Shown here: positions 24,331 through 32,990 of the stretch, piece by piece
How positions within the stretch are numbered: the stretch's first letter is position 1
Layout of the letters: each line of letters begins with the position of its first letter
NCBI GenBank assembly: GCA_038030265.1
Contig: CM075943.1
Span: 22,692,001 to 22,756,000, forward strand
DNA from: Corythucha ciliata
Taxonomy: Eukaryota > Arthropoda > Insecta > Hemiptera > Tingidae
Direction of reading: 5' to 3'
Length of the DNA stretch: 64,000 nt
The notes under the pieces: model-generated
What the model was told of the DNA's origin: nothing
Databases searched by the model: none
Seen by the model: the letters and a program-made list of their open reading frames with translations, nothing else
Position numbers and translations under genes: made by a program

Positions 24331-24530
24331 TAGTAGCATTTTCCATTTACATAAAATTCTACTCTAGAGCAGTTCATTTCCACCCGGCGTCTTCTCCATT
24401 AACATATGTTTTAATTCAGAGAGGACGAGTGGAAATAAATTTCTTTAGTTTTTGATTGTATCGTGAATGTTAAAAGATTTAGGTAATTGATTAATTAATT
24501 GAGTAAAACATTCTTTAATAATATTCAAAC

Positions 24531-24575
24531 ATGCCGACTAGTTTCGGGGTTAAATGGACCCCATTTTCAAGGCAT
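24531..24575 (-). ncRNA. Hammerhead-like motif, left arm
   Basis: On the minus strand the fold is the same as in the right arm: stem I AUGCC/GGCAU, a core UUGAAAA, stem II GGGG/CCCC, then GAAAC, two bases, GUC. See 24956-25000 for the reading. Confidence 0.4.
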
Positions 24576-24675
24576 CCGCAGGTCTAAAAAAAAAAAATAA
24601 ATCTCCCCGTCACATGTCAAAAATCCTCACATCCAACAATCCTGTTGATAGACAGGTAATCCAGCGGCCTTATCC

Positions 24676-24783
24676 CGAGTTGTCGGGAAAAACTCACGTG
24701 AGGTGGTTGCTACGGCGAGATAATACTATTTCTGATGAAGCGTCCTTGGATACCGCTTTCGGGATTATTTCCCGACAACTCTA
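24676..24783. mobile_element. Inner hairpin element (GAGTTGTCGGGAAA arms)
   Basis: The left arm gagttgtcgggaaaaactca and the right arm ending tttcccgacaactc flank a core that starts ggttgctacggcg. The core is clearly related to that of the GGGGTCAACC MITE at 14540 and 27776, although the arms differ. A second copy lies at about 26073-26180. It appears to be nested in the foldback. Confidence 0.65.
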
Positions 24784-24955
24784 ACTAGGGCCCCAGGAAA
24801 CTTGTCTCTTCACTCAGCTCAGCTCAGCTCTTCACTCAGTGAAGAGACAAGTTTCCTGGATTACCTGTCTATCAACAGGATTGTTGGATGTGACGGTTTT
24901 TGACATGTGACGGGGAGATTTGTTTGTTTTTTTTTTTTTTTTTTTAGACCTACGG

Positions 24956-25000
24956 ATGCCTTGAAAATGGGGTGCATTTAACCCCGAAACTAGTCGGCAT
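24956..25000 (+). ncRNA. Hammerhead-like motif, right arm
   Basis: In order: AUGCC (24956-24960), UUGAAAA (24961-24967), U, GGGG (24969-24972), a 9-base loop, CCCC (24982-24985), GAAAC (24986-24990), UA, GUC (24993-24995), GGCAU (24996-25000). This is the layout of a type I hammerhead with a minimal stem III, where cleavage would follow the C at 24995 and AUGCC pairs with GGCAU. The core differs from CUGANGA at C3 and G8, but as U3 and A8, which still pair. Activity is uncertain because G8 is the usual general acid. Confidence 0.45.
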
Positions 25001-25145
25001 GTTTGAATATTATTAAAGAATGTTTTACTCAATTAATTAATCAATTACCTAAATTTCTCTAGAGCAGAATTTCATGTAAACGGAAAACGCTTTAAGTGGC
25101 ACATAACAAGAGCTGGCAGAAGGCATCAAACATTATACGGAGCTA

Positions 25146-25320
25146 CTATTCGCCTTGATCATGATTCAGGCAGCGCTGCATTTGGCCATTTTGGGAACAG
25201 TTGGTTAATTTCCAATTTTGTTGGTTGATTTCCATTAGAAACTAGTTGAAGACTGCCCACATGAGTTAGATCCCAAGTGGCCAACGACAGCGCTGCCCGA
25301 ATTATGATCAAGGCGAATAG
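25146..25320. mobile_element. Hairpin MITE with CTATTCGCCTTGATCAT arms
   Basis: The first 17 bases, ctattcgccttgatcat, are the exact reverse complement of the last 17, and a second block (ggcagcgctg) pairs just inside. It is non-coding and about 175 bp. The duplicate copy is at 26542-26716. Confidence 0.75.
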
Positions 25321-25927
25321 AAGCGGCTGCTTTTGGGTCAAAAAATGAGTGATCTGGGGGCTCCAACTCCAAGACCGGTGAACCTTTGGGCTTACCGAGT
25401 CCAAATACTGCAGTGTTTTTCAAAGAACTGATGGCATTGTTGCATTCTTTTAAACTAATTCAGGTGATGAGGTAAATTGGGAGCGACGACGAAATAGATA
25501 ACTATGTACCTGCTTTTGTTAATTGCCAACGCATCTGCGGCATATTTATTTGAGGAAACAATTTAGAAGTGAGGCCCGTATTTATGAACGTTCCTTGAAG
25601 CTTCCTTGGGTCAAGGAACCGTTGAGAACAGTTTTGATCGAAATAAAAACATCTGTTCTAATGAATTTCAAAGGTTCCTTAATGTCAAGGATCGATCTTG
25701 CACACTGTTTGGATTTCGCAAAGTCTCACTATTCCTTTCTTGAGTGAAAGGGCTTACAAGAGAAGGTACTGATCGAGTTACCCCTCCCCCTCCGAAAGTT
25801 GGATATGTATGCTGATGAGTTGAACGCGGAAATAAATTTCTTTAGTTTTTGATTGTATCGTGAATGTTAAAAGATTTAGGTAATTGATTAATTAATTGAG
25901 TAAAACATTCTTTAATAATATTCAAAC

Positions 25928-25972
25928 ATGCCGACTAGTTTCGGGGTTAAATGGACCCCATTTTCAAGGCAT
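25928..25972 (-). ncRNA. Hammerhead-like motif, duplicate left arm
   Basis: Copy of 24531-24575 within the second tandem unit, with the same stem and core bases. Confidence 0.4.
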
Positions 25973-26351
25973 CCGCAGGTCTAAAAAAAAAAAAAAAATC
26001 TCCCCGTCACATGTCAAAAATCCTCACATCCAACAATCCTGTTGATAGACAGGTAATCCAGCGGCCTTATTCCGAGTTGTCGGGAAAAACTCACGTGAGG
26101 TGGTTGCTACGGCGAGATAATACTATTTCTGATGAAGCGTCCTTGGATACCGCTTTCGGGATTATTTCCCGACAACTCTAACTAGGGCCCCAGGAAACTT
26201 GTCTCTTCACTCAGCTCAGCTCAGCTCTTCACTCAGTGAAGAGACAAGTTTCCTGGATTACCTGTCTATCAACAGGATTGTTGGATGTGAGGGTTTTTGA
26301 CATGTGACGGGGAGATTTGTTTGTTTTTTTTTTTTTTTTTTAGACCTACGG

Positions 26352-26396
26352 ATGCCTTGAAAATGGGGTGCATTTAACCCCGAAACTAGTCGGCAT
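26352..26396 (+). ncRNA. Hammerhead-like motif, duplicate right arm
   Basis: Copy of 24956-25000 within the second tandem unit; stem I, stem II, GAAAC and GUC are unchanged. Confidence 0.45.
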
Positions 26397-26541
26397 GTTT
26401 GAATATTATTAAAGAATGTTTTACTCAATTAATTAATCAATTACCTAAATTTCTCTAGAGCAGAATTTCATGTAAACGGAAAACGCTTTAAGTGGCACAT
26501 AACAAGAGCTGGCAGAAGGCATCAAACATTATACGGAGCTA

Positions 26542-26716
26542 CTATTCGCCTTGATCATGATTCAGGCAGCGCTGCATTTGGCCATTTTGGGAACAGTTGG
26601 TTAATTTCCAATTTTGTTGGTTGATTTCCATTAGAAACTAGTTGAAGACTGCCCACATGAGTTAGATCCCAAGTGGCCAACGACAGCGCTGCCCGAATTA
26701 TGATCAAGGCGAATAG
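26542..26716. mobile_element. Hairpin MITE, duplicate of 25146-25320
   Basis: Present because of the tandem duplication. The same 17 bp exact inverted ends are retained. Confidence 0.75.
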
Positions 26717-27223
26717 AAGCGGCTGCTTTTGGGTCAAAAAATGAGTGATCTGGGGGCTCCAACTCCAAGACCGGTGAACCTTTGGGCTTACCGAGTCCAA
26801 ATACTGCAGTGTTTTTCAAAGAACTGATGGCATTGTTGCATTCTTTTAAACTAATTCAGGTGATGAGGTAAATTGGGAGCGACGACGAAATAGATAACTA
26901 TGTACCTGCTTTTGTTAATTGCCAACGCATCTGCGGCATATTTATTTGAGGAAACAATTTAGAAGTGAGGCCCGTATTTATGAACGTTCCTTGAAGCTTC
27001 CTTGGGTCAAGGAACCGTTGAGAACAGTTTTGATCGAAATAAAAACATCTGTTCTAATGAATTTCAAAGGTTCCTTAATGTCAAGGATCGATCTTGCACA
27101 CTGTTTGGATTTCGCAAAGTCTCACTATTCCTTTCTTGAGTGAAAGGGCTTACAAGAGAAGGTACTGATTCGAGTTACCCCTCCCCCTCCGAAAGTTGGA
27201 TATGTATGCTGATGAGTTGAACG

Positions 27224-27775
27224 CGGAAATTGTACAATCGCCTCAAATAAGTTGCCGTCACGTAAGCCTCATATCAGCAAGTTTCTTTTCTGCTTCCTCC
27301 TGTTTTGGCCTAAAATCAGTGAAAAAGTGGCCTTGTTATAGTTCACAAAAGAAGTTTCTTAAAGACGGAGGAAAAGAACAAAAACGCCATGCTTTTCATA
27401 CAAAAAATAATATATATTTATCTCTCAACACTTAAAATAGAGCTGCAACATTTATCTTCTCTCTCTCCCGCCATTTCTCTTGAAATATCCAACATTGAGG
27501 AAAAAGACGAGAAGAGCTTCGGCTGACGAGTAGCGGTCCTTGAGCCAGACGGGTCGTATTGAACGAGTCCCCTTTCAACCCCCTGCTCGACTAGACACCC
27601 CTCACATTCTGTTACAGCAGCCTTTCCTATATCAAAATCATTTTAACATCGTTTCACTGTTCTTCTTTTTTCGCCTTGGGTTTATATAAAATGGATTCGC
27701 CCACATTACGGACTTTATTGGAATGGGAAAATCGAATTATACAGGGTGTTAACGTTAAGGTCGCACCACCGGCCT
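27224..27775. other. No gene recognised
   Basis: A short plus-strand open frame (27196-27435) has no recognisable domain. The phrase ttatacagggtgtt at 27738-27751 resembles a motif near ends of some arthropod transposons and recurs at 33979. Confidence 0.45.
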
Positions 27776-27908
27776 GGGGGTCAACCATGAGCTAGCGTAA
27801 AAATACCGTCAAAACGCGGTATCTATGGCGTTATAACATTATTTGTGATAGAGCGTCCTTAGTTACCGCTTGCGTTAATTTTTTAACGCTAGCTCATGGT
27901 TGACCCCC
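27776..27908. mobile_element. Hairpin MITE (GGGGTCAACC family), copy 2
   Basis: It is near-identical to 14540-14670 over its whole length and has terminal repeats GGGGGTCAACC/GGTTGACCCCC, flanked by CT and AG, which extend the inverted repeat. The two copies fix the element boundaries. Confidence 0.85.
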
Positions 27909-27999
27909 AGGGGTCGATTCTGCAACTCATTTGCGGCAAAAGTTGTCCTCTTCAAAAAAACAAAAAAAAATTTCGTTCCGGCAGCTGGCGGTCGGAAAG

Positions 28000-29413
28000 A
28001 GTGCATTTCATTTTGTATACGGATACCCTAAGCCGTCCCAGAAGTAGTAATGTTAAGACCATGATTTGTTTCGTTTATGTTTGACCCTCCCTCGTACTGT
28101 TTGCTGCCGGGTTTGTTTAAGCTGAACTTAATGGGAATCAAAGGCTATTTCAAAATGGAATCATCATACCGAATATAATGCTTCTGGAATCAACTGGTGA
28201 TTTGTTGCGATTTTTTTACCATTTCAACCACTATTTTCCCCCCTCCACCTTGACCGATTTGGCCCAAATGCAATACCGACCGAGGCCTTATGACTACTGA
28301 TTTTTGTGCCAAAGCGCGTTCCGCTAAATTAATTTCTACGAGAGTTATCGTGCTAACAAGGCCTCACACTTACTTCCACCCCGGGGACATCGCCCCCTCC
28401 CCCTCGACTTTTTCAAAAAATTAAAATTGGAATCAAAGGCTACTTTAACATGGAGTATACGTACTGAATATGATGCTTCTAGAATCAACTGGTGACTTGT
28501 AGTGATTTTTTTATCATTTCAAGCCGTATTCCCCCCCCCCCCACCTCCTTCACCGATTTGGCCCAAATGCAATACCGACCGGTGTCTTATGTCTTATGAC
28601 TACTGATTTTTTTAGATAAAGCGTGTTCCGCTAAATTAATTTCTACGAGAGTTATCGTGCTAACAAGACCACACACTTACTTCCACCCTGGGGGCACCAC
28701 CCCCTCCCCCTCGACTTTTTCAAAAAATTAAAATGGAAATCAAAGGCTAGTCTAACATGGAGTATACGTACCGAATATGATGCTTCTAGAATCCACTGGT
28801 GATTTTTAGTGATTTTTTTACCATTTCAACCCCTATTTTTCCCCCTCCACCTTGACCGATTTGGCCCAAATGCAATACCGACCGGGATCTTATGACTACT
28901 GATTTTTTAGATAAAGCGCGTTCTGCTAAATTAATTTCTACGAGAGTTATCGTGCTAACAAGACCACACACTTACCTCCACTCCGGGGGCACCTCCCCCT
29001 CCCCCTTGACTTTTTCAAAAAATGAAAATGGGAATCAAAGGCTAGTCTAACATGGAGTATACGTACCGAATATGATGCTTCTAGAATCAACAGGTGATTT
29101 TTAGTGATTTTTTGACGACTTCAAGCCCGATTCCCCCCCCCCTCCACCTTGACCGATTTGGCCCAAATGCAATACCGACCGGTGTCTTATGACTACTGAT
29201 TTTTGTGCCAAAGCGCGTTCCGCTAAACTAATTTCTTCGAGAGTTATCGTGCTAACAAGAAAACGGCCATAATAGTGTGTATATATATATGAATTCCGGA
29301 GACCACTGAATTCGTGTTCTAGAGGTTCTGAAACGTGAAAAAAACATGACATGACCCATGTTTGCCACCATCACGACGAGACCAATAGTGCATTTTTCAG
29401 AATGAAATGCACT
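28000..29413 (+). mobile_element. Non-coding element with ~300 bp internal tandem repeats and 3' hairpin (HINE/DINE-like)
   Basis: It begins agtgcatttcattttgta, has about 130 bp of unique 5' sequence, then four internal monomers starting near 28133, 28429, 28735 and 29031. A unique 3' part (about 29270-29413) ends with a hairpin: agtgcattt, a short loop, aaatgcact. The first bases are thus inverted at the other end. Short subterminal inverted repeat, internal tandem repeats and 3' hairpin are the architecture of Helentron-derived non-autonomous elements (DINE-1/HINE, and pearl-like elements of molluscs). No transposase is encoded. Further copies lie at 55875, 59956 and, inverted, 63916. Confidence 0.7.
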
Positions 29414-30065
29414 AAAAAAATTCACCCTGCACGAAGTCCGATTTTTTTCACTTTTACGATTTTTTTCGTGTTCCTTGCGTTACTAAAACGACTGTCTCCC
29501 GAAAAAAAAATTTTTTTGAATACACCGTTGGAAAGAGCGTTAAATTTCCCATCTACCCAGTGCAAAATATTATTTTAAACGTAGGATTCAGAGGATGAAA
29601 AATGAGTCCGAGTAGTATGTGTGAAATTCCGAAATTTTGCAGAATTTTCAAACGTTTTCAACTCCGACTGGATCCGTCCGTTAATCGTACACTGCAATCT
29701 TAAAAGTTGGTGTAGAACCTCAGCTTTCTTTAGGTTCAGTAATCTTTTTATTAAAAAGTCGAACAGTGAGAAAACCACGTCTGATTGCAAATCTTTACAG
29801 TTTGGTGGAATAAGTTGTGGGTTTTACTTGTTTTTTCTCGCTGAATCAAGTGGCGGTATATCGGGTGGTGAGTATGTGGCTCATGAAATAGGAGAGCTAG
29901 GGGAATAGGGGTAGTCTGGTGTGTTGTTTAAGAATGAATTTATTTTCACAGGGTTGCTATTTGTGGGAAACATCCAAGTATCTACAAACAGAGATCGAAC
30001 GTGCGGGAAACGACGAACAAGATATCACCGTAGCATGATATTTTCTATGTGTCCTCTATTTTGGT
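29414..30065. other. No gene recognised
   Basis: T-rich DNA with short open frames on both strands overlapping at 29575-29908; neither shows a known domain. Confidence 0.45.
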
Positions 30066-30290
30066 TTAGGCATAATGCGGCGAACCACATCTACTTACTG
30101 CGATTCCGCCTTTCTTAGTCACTGGATGTGTGAATCCTCTCCAGTAGATCCTCGATCTCAGGATGTTTCTCACCATAACTAAATAAACTCTAGTTATTAG
30201 GTCCCTCAACAAACGTAAGCCGAGAGGGGTGAGGTCCGGACTTCTAGGAGGCCATAGAATTAGTCCTAAATCCAATCCACATGTAAAAAA
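30066..30290 (-). pseudogene. Tc1/mariner-superfamily transposase fragment
   Basis: The minus-strand frame contains WPPRSPDLTPL, the characteristic block just before the last acidic residue of DDE mariner-type transposases, followed by a diverged LRDLITRVY helix. The usual DFFLWG after it is altered, the upstream catalytic part is absent, and the frame ends soon after. It is a relic of about 70 codons. Confidence 0.7.
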
Positions 30291-30309
30291 AAAAAATGCA
30301 TTCACTGGG

Positions 30310-31079
30310 GAGTAATAAATCTCGTACTCTGACTACTCGGAGTGCTTTACTGAAAATGTTAAACGCCGAACATGATTATCTCGGAGCACATAGTTTATCA
30401 AATAGGTAGAAAGCCTTTTTAGAGGATCTGCTTGATGATTAGCGTATTCGGCGATCAAATCAGGCAAACCCTAGGGTTTTATAACGGGCGGTATGTGCAT
30501 CAACCATGCATATACCAAAGTGAATAAAATAGCTCTCACCTGTCTTTTCTAACTGTTGTTACCATCAGACGTTTTATTCCCGAATTGTATCCCTAGTATA
30601 GAAACGGGATCGATTTTTAGTAGTACACCTATTCTCCTAGATCCACTAATCCGTTGGCACCACCACTCAATTCAGCCAGGTCCAGCGCGTACTATTGGAG
30701 AGTTTTCCCGAATTCTATAATAGCCTGGCTTTATTGTTGTTTCATTACAAATTGTAAGTTTATTCCCCTCCCCCAGCTTTCTTGCTCTGTGGCGGGCATT
30801 GTTTGCAGCACAATATGACAACATTTCAACATTTAGGGACCGGAAATCCGGGTTCTGGAGCTAATTTGATAGCTTCTGGGCTCATTCGTCGAGGGGGCGC
30901 AAATTTCAACTTATTCTGTGTAGGGCAGTTGCTGTGGCAGAATATTTATTTTGGGCAGAAAATACGCTTTTATATACAGGTACACAGGTGATAGTGCGTA
31001 CCTGGACGCACAAAAAACGTCATATAGACGCACAGTCGAAAATGCTTTGGTAGCATTTTCCTGTTTTTTTTTTTTTTTG
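30310..31079. other. No gene recognised
   Basis: Short open frames only (for example 30782-30991). No known domain, RNA gene or clear repeat was found. Confidence 0.4.
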
Positions 31080-31190
31080 TTTTTGTTTTCGGCCAGCGCG
31101 GATGCCTTGAGAATGGGGTGCATCACCGCGAAACTAGTCAGCTTAGTAAAGAATAAAGAATGTGCTACTCAAGAAATTAGTTAATTACCT
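31080..31190 (+). repeat. Solo arm of the foldback element with decayed ribozyme-like motif
   Basis: The sequence gatgccttgagaatggggtg through gaaactagtca to ttaattacct matches the right arm of 24475-25056. The GAAAC-UA-GUC part is kept, but the base-pairing of stem I is lost (AUGCC versus AGCUU). No left arm is present, so it is a solo or truncated copy, after a T-run at 31066-31078. Confidence 0.65.
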
Positions 31191-31950
31191 AAAATCATTT
31201 AAAACTCACGAACTAATAAAAATTTTGGACAAAATCCTGTTCCTGAAACCACAGTGAAAATAAAAATGTCGCTTGCGCGGCGTGGTTATTTCAGCCATAT
31301 GCGAAAAGTGAAAAAAATTGCATTTCATTCATGCGACAATCGACTCAAACCTCATAAGTTTGAATGATATCAATAAATTAAGAATACAATTTAGGCCGCT
31401 ATAAAGATTTTAATTGCAAATAACTCCTCTTACAACAGCCTCTCTTCCAATCGTATAGGTAACCCATCCGATTCTGTTCACTGTTTTATGGTGTACACTT
31501 ATCATTTTCATCATTTTGTTCCCGCCGAGTTGCTACCAAAGAAAGGCCTGCGGTAAAAAAACAAGTTTTTATGATTTTGACTTTCTACCACAGCCTAAAT
31601 TTAATTCATTTGCCTTTTCCCGACAGGCTGCTGTCGGAACAAAACTTTTTATATTACGTTAATTTTCAAATAAGTTACATTAGGTTAAACGGTATGTGCA
31701 ATTTCACCATTACCAAGTGCCTGGGTTCGAATCAAAGCCTAGTTCACACTGTCGAGTACAGAAGCATGCCAGTTGACTCGTCTGCTAGTGCCTGCTAGTA
31801 ATTATACTGGCAATATATTATTATTTGCTAGTAAAGCTTTCACACTGGAGAAGCTTTGGTTGCCAGCTGGGTGTTGCTAAAAAATGTTTAATGCCACGCG
31901 GATGCCGCGGGTATACTGAAACGTAAAACTTTTTTATAAAGAAAGCCTTA

Positions 31951-32771
31951 AGCTCGGTGCACACGATGCATTTTTCGAAGCATGTTTACATGTGTAACAG
32001 GGCGGAAAATGGACTTGAAGAATATGGTTAATTGATTAATTTTATTCGAGTGTAAATAGGACTTATTAATTGTTAGTTTAAGAAGAATTTCAAATATTAT
32101 TCATGCGGGGTTGAAGAACTGTAGATTTTGTGAAAATAATGCCGTACCCTATAGATAGTAAGGACAAAGGGTATGGAAATCGAGAATGAAAGAACGTATA
32201 CAAAACGGAAGGGTTCAGACAAGGGGTAGGGATTAGATGGAACGGTTTACAGAAAATAGGGAATTAAGACGGAAAGCATTGAACCTTGCCAGATATGGAG
32301 AGAGCTTTGTTATAAAGCTACTTCTTCGAGAGCGGACAGTCAGTGAGTACTGAGTCGAGTAGACGTCCGGGCCGTCTTCGCGGTCGGCAGGCCTCGGGCC
32401 TAGCGGGGGGATTCATGTGAGTACCGAGAGTTTCCGAAGTTCTGTAGCCGGGAGGGAACAATAATAAAAAACCCATTGTCTGACTAATTTGTAATTATCC
32501 ATTTTTAATAAGTTGTGTGATTTAAATAAATTAAAATTAACGTTGTGTGTTAAAGCAAGCAACAGTTTCCTTCCTCTGATTTATCCCTCTCGTTCACTCT
32601 CACAATATCTCGAAGCAGTCGGTTTGGACTGCATAGTAACCGGCCGTAGGTAAATCCACCGGTTTACACATGCATGGTGAAAAAAAACATATGATCCCCG
32701 GTAGTGACCGGTTGTTTTTTTAGAACAGGCAGGCCATCATGCTTCAAAAAATGCATCGTGTGCACCGAGCT
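31951..32771. mobile_element. PIF/Harbinger-type MITE, split by a solo LTR
   Basis: Terminal repeats begin AGCTCGGTGCACACGATGCA and end with the complement, over about 34 bp with one mismatch. TTA occurs directly outside both ends (31948-31950 and 32772-32774), the 3 bp target duplication typical of PIF/Harbinger. Removing the inserted LTR at 31993-32668 leaves an element of about 140 bp. Confidence 0.85.
31993..32668 (+). repeat. Solo LTR inserted in the Harbinger-type MITE
   Basis: A 676 bp block begins TGTAACAGGG and ends GGTTTACA, within the MITE. CATG lies on both sides (31989-31992 and 32669-32672), a 4 bp target duplication that suits a Ty3/gypsy-type LTR. A TATAAAG (32311-32317) and an AATAAAAAA (32463-32471) occupy the places expected for promoter and poly(A) signal if the LTR reads on the plus strand. 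No internal region remains. Confidence 0.75.
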
Positions 32772-32774
32772 TTA

Positions 32775-32990
32775 GTAAAAGTAATTCGGAGTTTGGAACA
32801 AGAACTTTTCGAACTGGGCAGTGAGGAAAAAAGTGGAAAAGGAAGAACTTGCGAAAGGAAATGGATAGACAGGCGACCGAATTTTGGAACGTCAAACATG
32901 TTGCTGAAAGAGCTCAGGATCGAGGACCCGGAAGAATTCAGAATGTGTCTACGCCAGAGACTTCAGGAATATGACAGTTTATTGACATAA
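32775..32990 (+). pseudogene. PIF/Harbinger-like transposase N-terminal fragment
   Basis: After the MITE end, the plus frame reads a helical part and RKWIDRRPNFGTSNMLL, then ELRIEDPEEFRMCLR. This resembles the R-x-W-x3-R and EDP-x-F-x2-CLR pattern at the start of HARBI1-type transposases. The frame starts inside the MITE terminal repeat at 32739, but those residues are MITE sequence. The DDE core is missing here. It may be one exon of a longer gene or a relic. Confidence 0.6.

Larger units (their letters stand above)
24475..25056. mobile_element. Foldback element with ribozyme-like arms, copy 1
   Basis: Left arm 24475-24668 and right arm 24847-25056 are inverted copies, starting agatttaggtaattgatt and ending with its near complement. 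Each arm includes an A- or T-run and a motif with the secondary-structure layout of a hammerhead ribozyme. The central part holds a smaller hairpin (about 24676-24783) and a second, short hairpin (ccaggaaacttgtctcttca and its complement, 24791-24860). It has no coding capacity. Inverted terminal regions with hammerhead motifs are known from Penelope-like retroelements, so this may be a Penelope-derived foldback; that is inference. Confidence 0.75.
24431..25827. repeat. Tandem duplication unit 1 (1,397 bp)
   Basis: The unit starts ggaaataaatttcttt and is followed head to tail by a near-identical copy at 25828-27223. Differences seen include the length of A/T homopolymers, a C/T change at 24665 versus 26062, and one extra base near 27169. 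It contains a foldback element (24475-25056), a hairpin element (25146-25320) and a GGCCCGTATTTATG-type end at 25577. Confidence 0.95.
25872..26452. mobile_element. Foldback element, copy 2
   Basis: This is the duplicate of 24475-25056, carried along by the 1.4 kb tandem duplication and not an independent insertion. Arms, inner hairpin and both ribozyme-like motifs are retained. Confidence 0.75.
25828..27223. repeat. Tandem duplication unit 2 (1,396 bp)
   Basis: This is the second head-to-tail copy of 24431-25827. The six-base string ggaaat is present at both outer edges (24431 and 27224) and at the junction (25828), which suits duplication through microhomology or unequal exchange. Confidence 0.95.

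Noticed and set aside
24554..25032. Paired open frames in the foldback arms (plus and minus)
   Set aside because: The two are similar because the arms are inverted copies; lysine runs come from an A homopolymer and differ in length between copies.
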